Origin: Multifurca ochricompacta
Lineage: Eukaryota > Basidiomycota > Agaricomycetes > Russulales > Russulaceae
DNA: 64,000 bases
Direction of reading: 5' to 3'
NCBI GenBank assembly: GCA_022496185.1
Contig: WTXG01000090.1
Location: 1-64,000, forward strand
Position 1 is the stretch's first letter. Every line of letters starts with the position of its first letter. This document shows, piece by piece, positions 30,608 through 42,287 of this stretch. The position numbers and the translations under genes are program-made. A model generated the notes under the pieces. It saw only the letters and a list, made by a program, of their open reading frames with translations, was not told the origin of the DNA and did no database searches.

Positions 30608-32697
30608 TATCTTAAGCCGGGGAAATGCGCCTTTGAGCAAACGCGCATCGAGTACCTAGGGCTCATTTTAGAAGGGAATCAGGTACACATGGATCCAGTT
30701 AAGGTAGAAGGCATCGCAGCCTGGAAAACGCCCACAACCATAAAAGAAGTGCGCTCATTCCTCGGATTCTGCCAATTCTATCGACGGTTCATCCAAGGAT
30801 TCAGCAAGATCGCAGCTCCATTGAACGTGCTTACTAGTGTTAAGAACCCCTGGAGATGGACGGAAACAGAACAGAAAGCGTTTGACATCCTCAAACAGCG
30901 CGTAACCTCCCAACCCGTGTTAATGCAACCGGACTTCGAAGAGCCCTTCATTGTAGACATGGATGCTTCAGGCTATGCTCTCGGGGCAACTCTCTGCCAA
31001 AAGGATCCCGAGGGACGACTACATCCAATCACTTACCTGTCAAAAACCTTAGATGCAACGCAACGTAATTGGGACATCTATGATCGAGAGCTATTCGCGA
31101 TCATCGTTGCGTTTAGATCATGGCGTCAGTATCTCCTAGGCGCCAAGCACAAGGTCCAAGTGCGCACCGATCATAACAATCTTCAGTACTTTAAGGAACC
31201 CCAGAAACTCAATAGACAACAGGCTAGATGGCTCCAGGAGCTCGCAGATTTTGACTTCACTCTTGAGCATGTCCCAGGAAAGCTGCATACGGTCGCTGAT
31301 ATGCTCTCGCGACGACCAGATGCAGATTGCAGATTAGAAGATAATGACGAGGTCACTGTTCTACCTGCAGAATTATTTGTCAAAACGTCGCAACCGATGA
31401 AACTTCCGTTCCCTCAGACCCTTCCCGAACAACGCGAGATCCTTCAGCGTTATCATGACCATATCTTAGCGGGACACCCCGGCATCGACAAAACCACATG
31501 CAGAGTACAGCGCGAGTACGAAGGAAAAGACCTAAGGGATTTGTATGAGAATATGTCCAAGGATGCGCCAAATGTCAGGAAAATAAGCCGAAACTTACAA
31601 GGAAGGCGCCAATCTTTCCGTTAGATGTACCAGCGACTAGCAGCCCGTTTCAGTATATTGCTATGGTTCTCATCACGGATCTCCCACCGGCTGGGAAGTA
31701 TGACGCGGTACTCACGATCGTAGATCAAGGATGTTCTAAGGCAGCCAAATTCATTCCATGCTCTAAGGATATCACCAGTGAAGGTGTTGCTGTGCTCTAC
31801 TATCGCCATCTCCTTCTGATCTTTGGTGTTCCGTGACGCATAATCTCCGATCGAGATCCGCGCTTCACATCGCATTTCTCGTGCGCTCTTACCAAGACTC
31901 TTCAGATCCAACAGAATTTATCTACAGCATTTCACCCTCGAACAGATGGATCTAGCGAACGTATGAACCTTTGGCTCGAACAGTACTTGTGACTCTGGAT
32001 AAGCAATGATCAACACCAATGGCCCGAATATCTACCACTGGCAGAATATGTCCACAATTCTTGGCCACATGATAAGACGAAACTCTCACCACATGCACTC
32101 ATACATGGGATGCAGTTCGATTGGAAGGCTGAAGTTAGTGACACTGATGTTCCACAGGTTGACGAATGCATGCGCAATCTACACAACGCTCGATCTCGCA
32201 CAGAACATGCATTCCAAGCAACCACGGATCTATCAGCCCAACCGCAACTCGAGATTGGCGCGCAGGTCTGGCTTGAAGGAAAGAATCTGAAGACACATTT
32301 CCCCTCATCTAAGCTGGCCCCTCGACGATATGGACCATTTACTATCCTGGCTTGTATTTCCCCCATTGCCTATCGCTTAGCTCTGCCGGACCACATGAAG
32401 ATCCACAATGTATTCCACATTGACCTTTTATCGCCTTATCTGGAAACTGACGCTCATGGCCCAAATTACGCGAGACCCCCTCCCGATCTTATCAACCAGG
32501 AAGAAGAATATGAAGTGGATGTGATCTTAAATCATCGCACTTATGGACACGCAAAGAAACTCCAATACCTAGTCAGCTGGAAAGGTTACCCCGCTAGTGA
32601 TAACTCTTGGGTCGATGAGGAAGATTGCCATGCACCAGATCTTATCAAATCGTATGCTAGTTCACTATCTAGGCGCCAGGGTCGGCACCAGTCTTGA
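30608..32697 (+). pseudogene. Gypsy A RT end, RNase H, integrase, chromodomain
   Basis: Continuation of pol: RT thumb (LKPGKCAFEQTRIEYLG), RNase H (DMDASGYALGA; RTDHNNLQYF), integrase zinc finger (HPGIDKT, then CAKC after a frameshift near 31540) and DDE core. The first catalytic Asp position reads Val (AMVLITDLP). TGA codons occur at 31834-31836 (VP*RIISDRD) and 31990-31992 (QYL*LW, where C has Arg). The last part is intact: LAPRRYGPF, HNVFHIDLL and a chromodomain with YLVSWKGYPASDNSW. There is no third ORF after it; 32698-33116 is non-coding. Confidence 0.9.
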
Positions 32698-33101
32698 GAG
32701 GGGGGTAAATTCTGTCGATTAATGCTACTTTCCTTAATGCTTCTGCCTCCAACAAACGCTTCCTTGAAACGGATCAAGATTCACATCCCAAATAGGCTTA
32801 GCCTTAGGCAACCTTCGCGATCATGCAAGCTAGGCAGAGATCTCATGTTATCATTATGCTACTAGACAACTCGGACCAAATCTACGCGCGCGTTGACGGT
32901 GGCAAGTGGACTGGACCAACCGCGATACTCACATCTTATCTAGAGGACAATACATTATGCCCACCATCCAGAACTTTGCGTGGCACTCCAATCAGACGAG
33001 ATCGGATGCTCTCGATGCTATCAACGATGCAAAGATCTCCACTTTCCCCTATGCATCACTGACACGACTCTAATCAACAGAGCTTAGGGGCAAGCTCGAC
33101 T

Positions 33102-33116
33102 GTACAATGGGGGTGA
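33102..33116 (+). promoter_or_regulatory. Gypsy A polypurine tract
   Basis: The purine-rich aatgggggtga immediately precedes the 3' LTR, the expected plus-strand primer site. Confidence 0.7.
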
Positions 33117-33869
33117 TGTGACGCTTTTTGTCGATGTAACGGTTTGTGATGCACTTGTTACGCGCGTGTGACGTTTTGTGACGGTTTTTCGACCCGTGCG
33201 CATTCGACTTTTGTTTCAACGTTTCGACTTCTTACTCCGAGTCATGTGACTGGAGTTGATGATCTTTCTTATCTGATCTGATTTTCGGACTTAGACTGAC
33301 TTGGACTGACACTCATTTGCTTTTGGAGTGGGTGCAACACCACTTGCATTCCCTGACTCAATCTCCACTGGAGATTCACATGGACATTTACTTTACTATA
33401 TTGGATCTTCTACTTTACTTACAAAGACACTAGAGTACTTGTATTTAAGCAGTACATACTGGAGAGACAGACTTTAAGTCTGTTCTCTTGTATCTAATAC
33501 AGGTTTACTGTTCTTCCTCAGAACCCCTCTTGAACTTCCTAAGCTGCAACTTAGGAAGCCTTCACCCCAGATCTTCAGCAGGGCCTATTGCCACTGCTTC
33601 GACTCACTTCTTGCACGCGCCCCTCCTGTTTTGTGTGGGCCTTGAACCTTGAACGTGGCCCTTGTGGTTTGCCTTGACACCTTGACATTGACGCATGCCC
33701 CCTTGTATCTTGTGGGCCTTTGAACCTTGACTGTAGCTTGCTGTAGCTTGCCTTGGAACCTTGAATCAGTTTGCCCTTGACGGCTTGACCTTGGAGCTTG
33801 CATGCATCTTGCATCTTGAAGACCTCAGACCAGAACGACCCTTGACACAGCAGAGACCTGGCTGTGACA
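33117..33869 (+). mobile_element. Gypsy A 3' LTR
   Basis: The 753-bp partner of 17612-18364. A line-by-line comparison shows no difference. It is followed by TTGCC (33870-33874). Confidence 0.95.
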
Positions 33870-33874
33870 TTGCC

Positions 33875-35029
33875 AGTGAGGATGAGGTCTCAGAAGATGT
33901 GATTCATCATGGATTGGAACATTGCCAGTGAATTTGTGAGCCTGAAGAACATGACATTTGGTTCAAACAATCCTTGGTTCGTTTTGAATGCCGCTTTGCA
34001 CTGGTCCCCTTCCTTGATTCTGACATTGTTATAACCCCATCATACATCCATCTTTGAAAAGAGGGATTTATCCCGCATGGTGTCAATGAGTTCAGAAATG
34101 AGGGGCAGGGGATAGGCGTTCTTTACAGTGTACATGTTAATTTTCCGGTAGTCCTGGACCGGTCGCAGCTTGCTGTCCTTCTTCTTGATAAAGAAGAAGG
34201 GTGAGGCGTACTGTGACTTGGATGGGCGAATGTATCCCTTGGCTAAATGTTCCTCGAGGAATTCAGTAAGTGCCACCTGTTCAGTTTGGGACAGTGGATA
34301 GACTTTACAGTCTATAGCAGCTGGGGTGTCCGGGAGGAGGTCAATGGCATGATCCCATGGTCGTGCTGGGGGGAAGCGATGTGATTCTTCCTCGGAGAAT
34401 ACCTTCCAATGCTGCTGATAGACACTTGGCACTACATCATGGTAAGTCTTCTCAACTTGTCCCTGCACGGCCTTCTGGGCTAGTTCTGACACTTTGGTAG
34501 CATAACACTGACCAGGTTCTTCCCCTTCTTCTGTTTGTGTAGTCCTGATTACTGGATGCCTGATCGCATAATTGTAACCCAGCGACGTGATAATGGTTGG
34601 GTACAAGTCCTTATCCATGGTCGCATCAGCCCAGTTAATCTTTGGTTCAAAAGCCGCAAGCCATGGATATCCCAAGATGAGGTCCTCATCTCCCAGATCC
34701 GTAATTAAGAAGCGAATGACTTTCGTTGTTTCTCCAACTTGGACCTTCAGGTCTGTATAGTGGGTGATCTTTCCGGCGCGATTGGCTGTCCCATCAATAT
34801 TCCAAATATTCTTTTCCTGGGGAAGTGCCAGCCTTCCCGGACCCATTGTTTGTATCAGTCGTGGATGAATGAAATTGTCTGTGGCTCCAGAGTCCACTAA
34901 GATGTCTCGGTCGGCCATCCTCTGTGTAGTTTCAAAATGTACTGGTATTTTCAATGACTTGAATCGACTAGCATACACAGAGGTAACATGGAGTGCTCGC
35001 GCCCAGGCCGATGGGTTTGAGCCTAACAA
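33875..35029 (-). pseudogene. Gypsy B protease and RT 5' part
   Basis: The frame encodes LVDSGATDNFIHPRL (aspartic protease), ILGYPWLAAF and the first RT blocks (FIKKKDSKLRPVQDYRKIN; LPLISELIDTMRDKSLFS). It stops at a TGA (34040-34042) in DV*WGY, where C has DVRWGY. The reading resumes for about 55 codons until element A interrupts at 33874. The start overlaps the end of gag in the -1 frame through GGATTTTTG, as in element C. Confidence 0.88.
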
Positions 35030-36525
35030 AAATCCTTTTTCATGAAAGCTTTTTCTACCAAAATCATGCGTACTTCCTCGCTTTCCTTCATCATATTAGC
35101 CCATATATCCTGGGCTTTCTCTTCCTTTGACCTTTTATCTACGGTGGGCGGGTTATTCTGAGTGGGGCTTTCTGGTGTGACGGTTGCCGTGGCGGCACGT
35201 GCTCCTCTCTTGGGACAATCTCGAGACATATGTCCCAATGCTCTGCAGCAGAAGCATTGCCCTTCCTTCATTAATGCTTGCCGCTCATCTTCTGTGAGTG
35301 CTGCCCGAGCTCGGGCTCATCCCAGAGGTATCCATAGCATTTGGATCCCGCTGGGTGTGGTGGGCAGGTTTTACTCCAAAAGCGGCCTTCCACTGGTCTT
35401 GGGTCTTTCCCTTCTTGGTATCGACTCCAAATCGTGTCTGAAGTCCAAATAATCCTGTTGCTGCCGTCGGCAGCATCAACCCAAGTGTCCCAATCGTGGG
35501 GATGATGGAACTGTATGATGTTTTTACTAAGGGGTTGGGCAGCCCTTGCGAGAAGAGGTCTAGTGTGGCCTCTCATCCGTATCGTAGCTGGCTCTACTGG
35601 CCAGACTTCTGAACTTGGCGACTATGCATCTAATTCGCCTTTCTCCATTCTGAGGGATTTCAACTCTCGGGCGCCTTCTGCTTGGCTTGCCCGTCTGTGA
35701 AGGCGTCTTTAAACCTTTGGCGATGGTCTCCCAAAGTCCTTCGCTTGTGGTACGACGCCCACTTTCCACTTGCTCATTTAACCACTCTAATTGCTCCATG
35801 GTCCAGTCGTCCACCGCGTCCCCTCGGATTAAGGAGAGGAACAGATTGGCACGCTGGAACGGGTTGACAATCTGTGGGACATCATGGTTGAAGTTCTTGA
35901 AAGTCGTGAACTCCAACATGAACTTCTTGCTCTGCGAGCAGTCTCCTGTGAACGTCTGGGGTAATACTCCCGACAGCCGTCCCGATGGGGGAGGAATGTT
36001 GGTGGAGGTGCCACGGGGCTGGTGGGGCAGGGTCTGGAAGTTGGGCATGATGGTAGACATGGGTGGGCAAGATGGGGTGACGGTTTCTGTAGACTGTATT
36101 GATATCTGGGGAGTTGTCAAGGCAGGGGCTCTGATCGTGACAACTGCGGGTGCAACCGGAAACGTAGTCACTGCTAATGCTGGTGCTTCTTCTTCACTAG
36201 GGTACTCCTCTGGTTCGGAGTCCATGACAATGGCGGAGGGTTTTCTCTCCACGGGCCTAGTCCAAATTTGGTGGGGCAGGTCTGGTTGTGACCCAAGAGT
36301 TTCTACTGTCCGAGTATCGGATACAATACCAAACTCTTCTTTGTTGTCGTATTCTACCGGTTGGTATCTTCCGTGTGATAGACATAGTATCCAAACTCGG
36401 TTTCAAAGTCTTTCCAGGCGGCAGAGCCAAGTACTTGCTGTGAAAGATTATTCTCGTCTCTGTGCTCGATGAGTTCTTCTCAGAATAGGGTCTGACTGCG
36501 CTGGAAGCCACTGTGAGAGACTCGA
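35023..36525 (-). pseudogene. Gypsy B gag, multiply frameshifted
   Basis: Pieces in several frames match element C gag in order: YLALPPGKT-type N-terminal sequence in a shifted frame, IPPPSGRLSGVLPQTFTGD, RANLFLSLIRGDAVDDWT, QWKAAFGVKPAH and the knuckle CFCCRALGHMSRDC near 35250. Small indels near 35290, 35480, 35560 and 36255 destroy the frame. Like C, it lacks an upstream ATG. Confidence 0.85.
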
Positions 36526-36530
36526 CTTGA

Positions 36531-37702
36531 TGTTATGTCCGGTGTGGGACATTCCGCACAACTTGTGCGACAGCGTTGGTCAGAGGTTTCAGATAAGAGG
36601 CCAATAGGACCTCTTGGAGTGTAAGGGAACGAGTCAAAGTCAAAGGGGCTGTTCCCTAAGACGATGTTGAACAGAAAGTGCCGGAAGCACTGAGACAGAC
36701 GATTCAGAGATTGCAAGGGGAAGTCCGAAAGATGAACACCGATGTATTCAATAAGTCAAGTCTAAGGTCTACAGCATAGCTAAGACGGACTTATATACGT
36801 AAAGGGATGGGCGTCTATAGATAAGGATATCAGAGTCATGTGGGCCCAAAGATACGAAAGCGGATGGCGTAAAGCCTGGCTTCTGATAGGGTGTTACGTC
36901 CGGTGCAGGACGTTCCACATGACTTGTGTGACAGCGTGATACAGGGGTTTGGATAAGAGATCAATAAGATCCCTTGGAGTAAAGTGTGATGAGTCAAAGT
37001 CAAAGAGGCTGTACTCTAAGACGATGGTGAGCGGAAAGTGCCAAAAGCACTGAGACAAGCAGACATTCAAGAGACAAGGGAGAGTCCAGAAGACTAGCAC
37101 CGATGTATTCAATAAGTCGAGTCTGAGCTCTACAGTGTAAACTATAGTCGACTTATATACATAAGAAGATGGGCGTCTACTGATAAGGATCACGGAGTCA
37201 AGTGGGCCCAAATATACGGAAGCGGAGGGCGTAAAGCCTAGCTTCTACTGATAGGGAATTAAGTAAATGTCCGGTCATACAATAAGGAGATAAGTGATAA
37301 GGAACAATAACAAGGAACAACATAAGTAAATAGAAGGGTCATGGGGATGGACAAAGAGCACGTGATGGATCCCACGATGGAGACGTGATCTGGTAATGAA
37401 GTGTAGGCGGTAGCAAGGGGTCGTCATTGGGCAGGAAAAAGAAAGTAGGAAGAGATGGGGTTCGTAACATAGGGGATTAAGTAAATGTCTGGTCGTAAAG
37501 ATAAGAAGATAGAAGATAAGAAAAAGACAAGCATAAACAAACAGTAGGTATACACGTCCAAACAACAGTCACGGGGATGGAAGCAACGCATGTGAGGGGT
37601 CCCAGGAGGGAGACGTAATGAGGAAGTGAAGGGTTGGTGGATGAGTGGGGTCCCGGTTGGGAAGAGTGAAGAAAATAGGGCTGCTGGGCCCTGTTCGTAA
37701 CA
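36531..37702 (-). mobile_element. Gypsy B right (5') LTR with nested solo LTR
   Basis: TGTTATGTCC...CGTAACA; after removal of the solo LTR at 36892-37469 and one duplication it is about 589 bp, matching 13401-13988. The right flank, starting TGCTGTCCCAC, is the third ORF of element D. Confidence 0.88.
36892..37469 (-). mobile_element. Solo LTR, Gypsy C-like
   Basis: A 578-bp TGTTACGTCC...CGTAACA sequence inside element B's 5' LTR, with the perfect duplication TAGGG (36887-36891; 37470-37474). It resembles element C's LTR more than B's (shared gatcaataagat region). Confidence 0.88.
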
Positions 37703-37825
37703 TGCTGTCCCACAGCCAAGAAACGATGTCAACATTGCCAGAGCACCACACACTGGAGCCACCAGTGCCTATTTCAACAGCTTACACAAGCCCCCACCAT
37801 CCAGAATCCATCAGGATGGTGTGGC
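37703..37825 (+). pseudogene. Third ORF of Gypsy D, first fragment
   Basis: The plus-strand reading CPTAKKRCQHCQSTTHWSHQ then APTIQNPSGWC matches the second knuckle region of element C's third ORF (CQHCRSNLHWSRHC; GVAPTITNPLGWC). A Copia solo LTR interrupts at the GTGGC duplication. The remaining pieces lie at 40211-40267, 42288-42351 and 42860-42948; joined in order they form one open frame. The upstream part of D is missing because B begins here. Confidence 0.85.
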
Positions 37826-38244
37826 TGTCAAACAATCATGCTGCTGGTGTAACATGTATTTTTGACTTTCGCATTTCGGCGTTTGACCTTGTGTTTTGGC
37901 GTTTCATCACTTATCACTCCAGGCCTATACATATTAGGCTTCTCTTTTTATTTACATCTAGACTAGCATGACTTCTAACGATGTAGCCCCTCCTTATCCA
38001 CCTACATCTCCCACTGGTTTGCCCAGACTGCTCACCCCTCCATGATGTAGCTGTGACATAGCTATGACCCAGCCCTATCAGTTGTCATAAGCCTAGATAG
38101 TTATGTTAGATTACTGTCAATATCCCTGTATTTAAGGACCTACCAGTTCACAGAGACAGACCAAGTCTGTTCTCCTGTGCCAATACAGGTGTTCCATATC
38201 AGACAAGAACCTTGATTCCACTTGAGCCCCTAAGCCGCGCCTTA

Positions 38245-39526
38245 TGTAACGCTCAGCGAGGCATCCTGTGTGACATGCACGAGTCGGCGCGGGCCCACTA
38301 GCTCGGACCTAACGTTCGGCTTGGACTAACGTCTGGCTCACCCAAGGCTCTGGGTCTGGGATCTGCAACAGGCCTGGCACAACAGGGCCAGGCCTCTAGC
38401 TTCAAGGTAGACAGGGATTTGTGCTATAACCAAGCACAGAGGGAGACGGGAAGAGTCAGCCAAAGGGAGCTAATCCCCTAAGGCTGTTGAGTGGGGATCA
38501 GGCTCAGCTGCAGTGCCAGAAGCACATCAAGCAAACCGGGCTCAAGGGAAGTGGCAGAGGGGTTCAAAAGGAAGGGTACACACCCATTGCCAGAGGCAAT
38601 GGGGGTCCCTGCAGGGATCTCAAGGACACAAAAAAAAGGGGAAAAGGCTTCTGATGTATTGGGGTCTAAGATCTCTAGGCTGAAGGCCCAAGAGGTCAAA
38701 TCTAGGGTTGTACAAACTGTCTACAGGGTCTTATATACTGTATGGGGATCTGGTTTGTAGCTAATCAGGAACAGGGTCAGAGTCCTTATCATCCAATAGC
38801 AAATAAGATGTCAAATATAGTCCATGATAAGGATAAGCCTTATCAGAAGCATAATCATGTGGGACAGCCCCACAGGAGTCATATCAGTGTGGGAGGATTC
38901 CCACCAGGGTCAGGGGTAAATGGGGAGATAACAGGTCCCACAGGAGTCAGGGTGGATGTGGGAATACTCCCACAGGAATCAGAGAAGCGAATGATAAGCC
39001 AGATGGGCCATGTGATCAGAAAGGGGTAAATGATCAGATGAAGATGCTGTGATCAGGGTCAGGGATCACATGGTCCAAAGTCACATGGTCAGGGATCACA
39101 TGGTCAAGGATCACATGGCCAGGAGTCACATGACTGGCAGAGGGTCAAGTACAAGCCAAAGTCGTCTGGTCAGATTGGCAGGGACAATATCAGGGGTTCC
39201 TATGGATGTCAAGCACAGGGACAGGGTCAGAGGCATTGGCCAAGGCATAGGCCAAAGCAGCAAGGAGGGGTGGTGTACATCCAACAGTGAAGTAGCAGAA
39301 CTACTGGCAGGTTAGGTGTAAATGGTGGCAAGGGAGGTAGGTCCTATGAGCAACAGGTCATAGGCATCAGGGTAAGGTCCTGGGCACACAGGCCACAGGC
39401 ATCAAGGAAGGTCCCAAGGCAACAGGCCAAGGGCATCAAAGAGTGGTCCAGAGAAGGAGGAGATCAAGGATAGTGCAAGGAATCAGGCATGGTGTACAGG
39501 GTTAGGAAAAGAGTAGGGTCGTAACA
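38245..39526 (-). mobile_element. Large solo LTR-like element (1282 bp)
   Basis: It starts TGTAACGCTC and ends GTCGTAACA, with the perfect duplication CCTTA (38240-38244; 39527-39531). Read on the minus strand it begins TGTTACGACCC, like the B/C/D LTR family, and has a tatataaga box. It contains a short tandem block of ggtcagggatcacat-type units near 39043-39135. No coding sequence. A solo LTR is the simplest reading; another TG...CA-ended element is possible. Confidence 0.7.
39043..39135. repeat. Degenerate tandem repeat (ggtcagggatcacat)
   Basis: Five or six imperfect units of roughly 15 bp containing tcacatgg lie head to tail inside the 1282-bp LTR. They may be transcription-factor sites or simple slippage. 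Confidence 0.6.
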
Positions 39527-40210
39527 CCTTAGGAGTCTTCGTCCCCAGTATCTAGTGACAAGACTACGCGTCTCTGTCCAATTTCGACTCACACGCACAT
39601 CCGCTGCAACCTCCAGAGCTTGAATGACTTGGTGATCCCCCTTGAAGCATTGATACTTGATTTAATCTCCTTGACGCAAATTGACTTGCACACAGTTAGC
39701 ACCTGGCTGTGACAGCTGGTTATACTGACTGTGGTTAGTAGCGGTTAGGCTAGAAAGACAAGTATACTTCAGAGGTTGAAGAAACTCTATATTAGCTATA
39801 CTACTGACCTAGAAAGACAAGTATCTACAAGAGATGTTAGTCAAAGGAAAGTAGAAAGTATAGTACAACTTACACTTCAGAGGTTGAAGAAACTCTGAAG
39901 TGGAAGAGACGAAACAGACACCCTTATATACCCATGGGGGCCAGGGGAAATGGTCTGTGCGCACTGGGAATAAGTCCACAAGTGCTGGACAATAAACAGA
40001 GAGGGATAAAGGCCATTGGCCAAAGAGATATCACATGCTTACTGCGCATTACTAAGTTCATCACTAATCAGCTGAGTAAGGTGAGAAAGAAATGTAATAA
40101 AGATAACATAAAAAGTCCGATACTCCGAAATCTAATCTAATCTAATCTACAGCTGAAGCGAACCTTAGATGCCTGAAGCATCTCCAGACATGTCCTGTGT
40201 CAACAGTGGC

Positions 40211-40267
40211 AAGTGCCTTTCCCACAACGCTGGCCACCGAGAGATCGACTGTCATGTTTATGACGGC
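40211..40267 (+). pseudogene. Third ORF of Gypsy D, second fragment
   Basis: AAGTGC... reads KCLSHNAGHREIDCHVYDG, the third knuckle (Cx2Cx6Hx4C) of the third ORF. It continues the frame of 37703-37825 and is cut by a Gypsy LTR at the duplication ACGGC. Confidence 0.85.
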
Positions 40268-42282
40268 TGTAACAGTTGCGTGACGACTCGTAACGGTTCA
40301 TGACACGGTCGTGACAAGAATGTCGCACGCGCTCTGATCTCTGAATATGATTGTTCTACTATATTTTCTTTATTGAGGGTGCAACCCCTCTTGCTTACTC
40401 TTATCCTATTCTATCTCACTCCAGGGCCTAACCCCTGGAATCTATGACTACTGGGGATACCTATCAGAACCTTCTGATTAGCTTAGATCTTCTGATGTGC
40501 CTCTCTTTGACTCGACTCCTCAAAACTGTATTTAAGCTACTTAGATCACAGAGACAGACCTTAAGTCTGTTCTCTTGTATCTAATACAGGTGCATTCGAC
40601 TTCATAGAACCCCACTTGAACTCCCTAAGTAGCAGCTTGTAGTGATTGGCAGGGGTAACCCTGGGGTATCCTCGTTGGTACCCATACCCGTACCCATGGG
40701 TTACCCGCGGGTCACCCGTGAAAACGCATGCAAGTTCTTTACTTGCATCGCGCATTTCGGATAACCGGCCCGGGCCTTCCCGGACCAAGAAGATACACAA
40801 CGCGTTCATTTGTGGCTGCTTAAGATCCCTCAATGACTCTTGTTTTATGTTCAGAAGATTAAGATAATTAATTATTCCATTTTTATTTTATTATTCTGCT
40901 TTCAATTTTATACAAGCACAACTAAAATCCAGTATACAGCAATGATTAGATAGGATGTTATAGAACATTGATGAAAAGCCTGTCAGATAACCACACAGAA
41001 TGCAAAAAAAATTGACGAACACATAGAAATTGGTAGGGGTAACCCCTGGATAGTTGTTTTGATACCTGGGTTACCCATAAAATGAAACGCGTGCAAGTTC
41101 TTTACTTGCATCGCGCATTTCGGACATCCGGCCCGGGGGATCCCGGTCAAGGAGATATGCACTTGGACACAACACGTTCATTTATGGCTACTCAAGATCC
41201 CTCAAAGATTCCTATTTTATGTTCATAAGATTAAGATAATTTATTATTCCATTTTTATTTTATTATTCTGGTTTCAATTTTATACGAGCGCGACTGTTCT
41301 TTGCATTTCTGCGCATTTCGGGTAAACGGCCCGGGCCATCCCGGTCAAGGAGATAAGCACTTGGACACAACGCGTTCATTTATGGCTACTCAAGATTCCT
41401 CAAAAGTTGTTGGTTTATGTTCAGAAGATTAAATGGATCCTTTATTTACATTATTATTTTATTATTCTGGTTTCATTTCATACAAGCGTGACTGTCCTAG
41501 TCCCTGGATGCACATTTCTGCGCGTTTAAGTCAACCTTCCTTAATAGGAAGGAGGTCAGACCACCATGCGATGCAATGTAGTCGCTGCCCCATGCAGCTT
41601 GTAGACACACGCGGGCCTTGTTTCAATAAAGTAATTTGATAATTAGATTATAGAATAGTCTATATTAGTCTAGAGAGTATTTTAGATAGTGCCAGACCGG
41701 CAGAATTGGTTGCGCGTTAATAAAACAGATGCATCATGGTTTTCAAGAAAGTGGATCACTGATAAGGATTTTATTTTACATCGCACTGTTAATCTGCTTT
41801 GATATTTTGTAGGATAATACTAGAACATATTTAACGCCACCCTGTAGCATACATCAGATGAGATCTTGTATTTTTGTGGCTGCAGATGTGTTTTATCTCG
41901 GAAATTCTACTGATCTTGTCAATGCATAATCGGCGCCTATACCCGCCAAACCCGCTGCGCGGGTACAGGTTTCCACGGGTTGGGAGCCGTATACCCGTAC
42001 CCGTACCCAGCAAAACCCGCGGCGCTTACCCGCACGGGTATGAAACCCCTTGACAATCACTAGCAGCTTGAGGAGTCTTCTTCCCAGTAGCTTAGCAGGG
42101 CCTATTGCCGCTGCCTTCGACTCGTTTTCTGCACGCGCCCCCTCCATATCATTGTGGGCACTTGAAACGTTGACCTGAACTGGATCTTCTTTACTAGAAC
42201 TTGAATCTTGAGTGCGCCCGGATCTTGAGGGCCTTCGGACACCGAAAACGCGACTGGACACAGCAGGCATCTGGCTGTGACA
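40268..42282 (+). mobile_element. Gypsy A-like solo LTR with nested hAT
   Basis: It begins TGTAACAGTTGCG and ends ATCTGGCTGTGACA, with target copies ACGGC (40263-40267) and ATGGC (42283-42287) that differ by a CpG transition. Net LTR length after removing the hAT-like element is about 580 bp. The ttaagtctgttctcttgtat motif and a gtatttaagc box are shared with element A's LTR. Confidence 0.85.
40639..42062. mobile_element. hAT-like element, copy 2
   Basis: The ends TAGTGATTGGCAGGGG and CCTTGACAATCACTA are flanked by the perfect 8-bp duplication GCAGCTTG (40631-40638; 42063-42070). It has the same internal plan as 11510-12939: acccgtaccc subterminal blocks and tandem gcgcatttcgg units. No transposase. 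Confidence 0.88.
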
Positions 42283-42287
42283 ATGGC

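Larger units (their letters stand above)
17612..33869 (+). mobile_element. Gypsy element A, full length with nested insertions
   Basis: A plus-strand chromodomain Ty3/Gypsy element of 16.3 kb including insertions, in element B's RT gene, with TSD TTGCC at 17607-17611 and 33870-33874. Internal order: gag, Gypsy C (20052-27533) in the gag zinc knuckle, protease-RT, Tc1 palindrome (28986-30607) in RT, then RNase H, integrase and chromodomain, a purine tract, and the 3' LTR. Without the insertions A is about 7.2 kb. It has several in-frame TGA codons and a frameshift, so it is inactive, yet its LTRs look identical. Confidence 0.93.
13401..37702 (-). mobile_element. Gypsy element B, carrying nested element A
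   Basis: A chromodomain Ty3/Gypsy element on the minus strand: 5' LTR 36531-37702, gag about 36525-35023, protease and RT 35029-33875, then interruption by element A (17612-33869). RT, RNase H, integrase and chromodomain resume at 17606-15306, followed by a third ORF (15212-14020) and the 3' LTR. All genes are broken. Outer flanks show no target duplication: LINE sequence lies left and Gypsy D sequence right. Confidence 0.88.
37848..39714 (+). mobile_element. Gypsy A-like solo LTR with nested LTR
   Basis: It begins TGTAACATG and ends CACCTGGCTGTGACA, like element A's LTR, with the perfect duplication GCTGG (37843-37847; 39715-39719). A gtatttaaggacc TATA-like box and an acagagacagacc motif are shared with the A LTR. 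It is split by a nested LTR at 38245-39526. Confidence 0.85.
37826..40205 (-). mobile_element. Copia solo LTR, minus, with nested LTRs
   Basis: The ends are TGTCAAACAATC and GTGTCAACA with the perfect duplication GTGGC (37821-37825; 40206-40210). The left 22 bp and the block 39720-40205 together align with the Copia LTR at 42352-42854. The minus-strand TATA-like tatataaggg and the ACTTCAGAG repeats are present. Confidence 0.88.

Noticed and set aside
39043..39135. Short tandem repeats as a CRISPR-like array
   Set aside because: Units are imperfect, contiguous and without spacers, within an LTR of a eukaryotic genome.
40561..40867. Open frames in the acccgtaccc repeats of the hAT-like elements (also 11430-11766)
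   Set aside because: Both strands are open because of the repeat composition; there is no family resemblance, and they are confined to non-autonomous elements.
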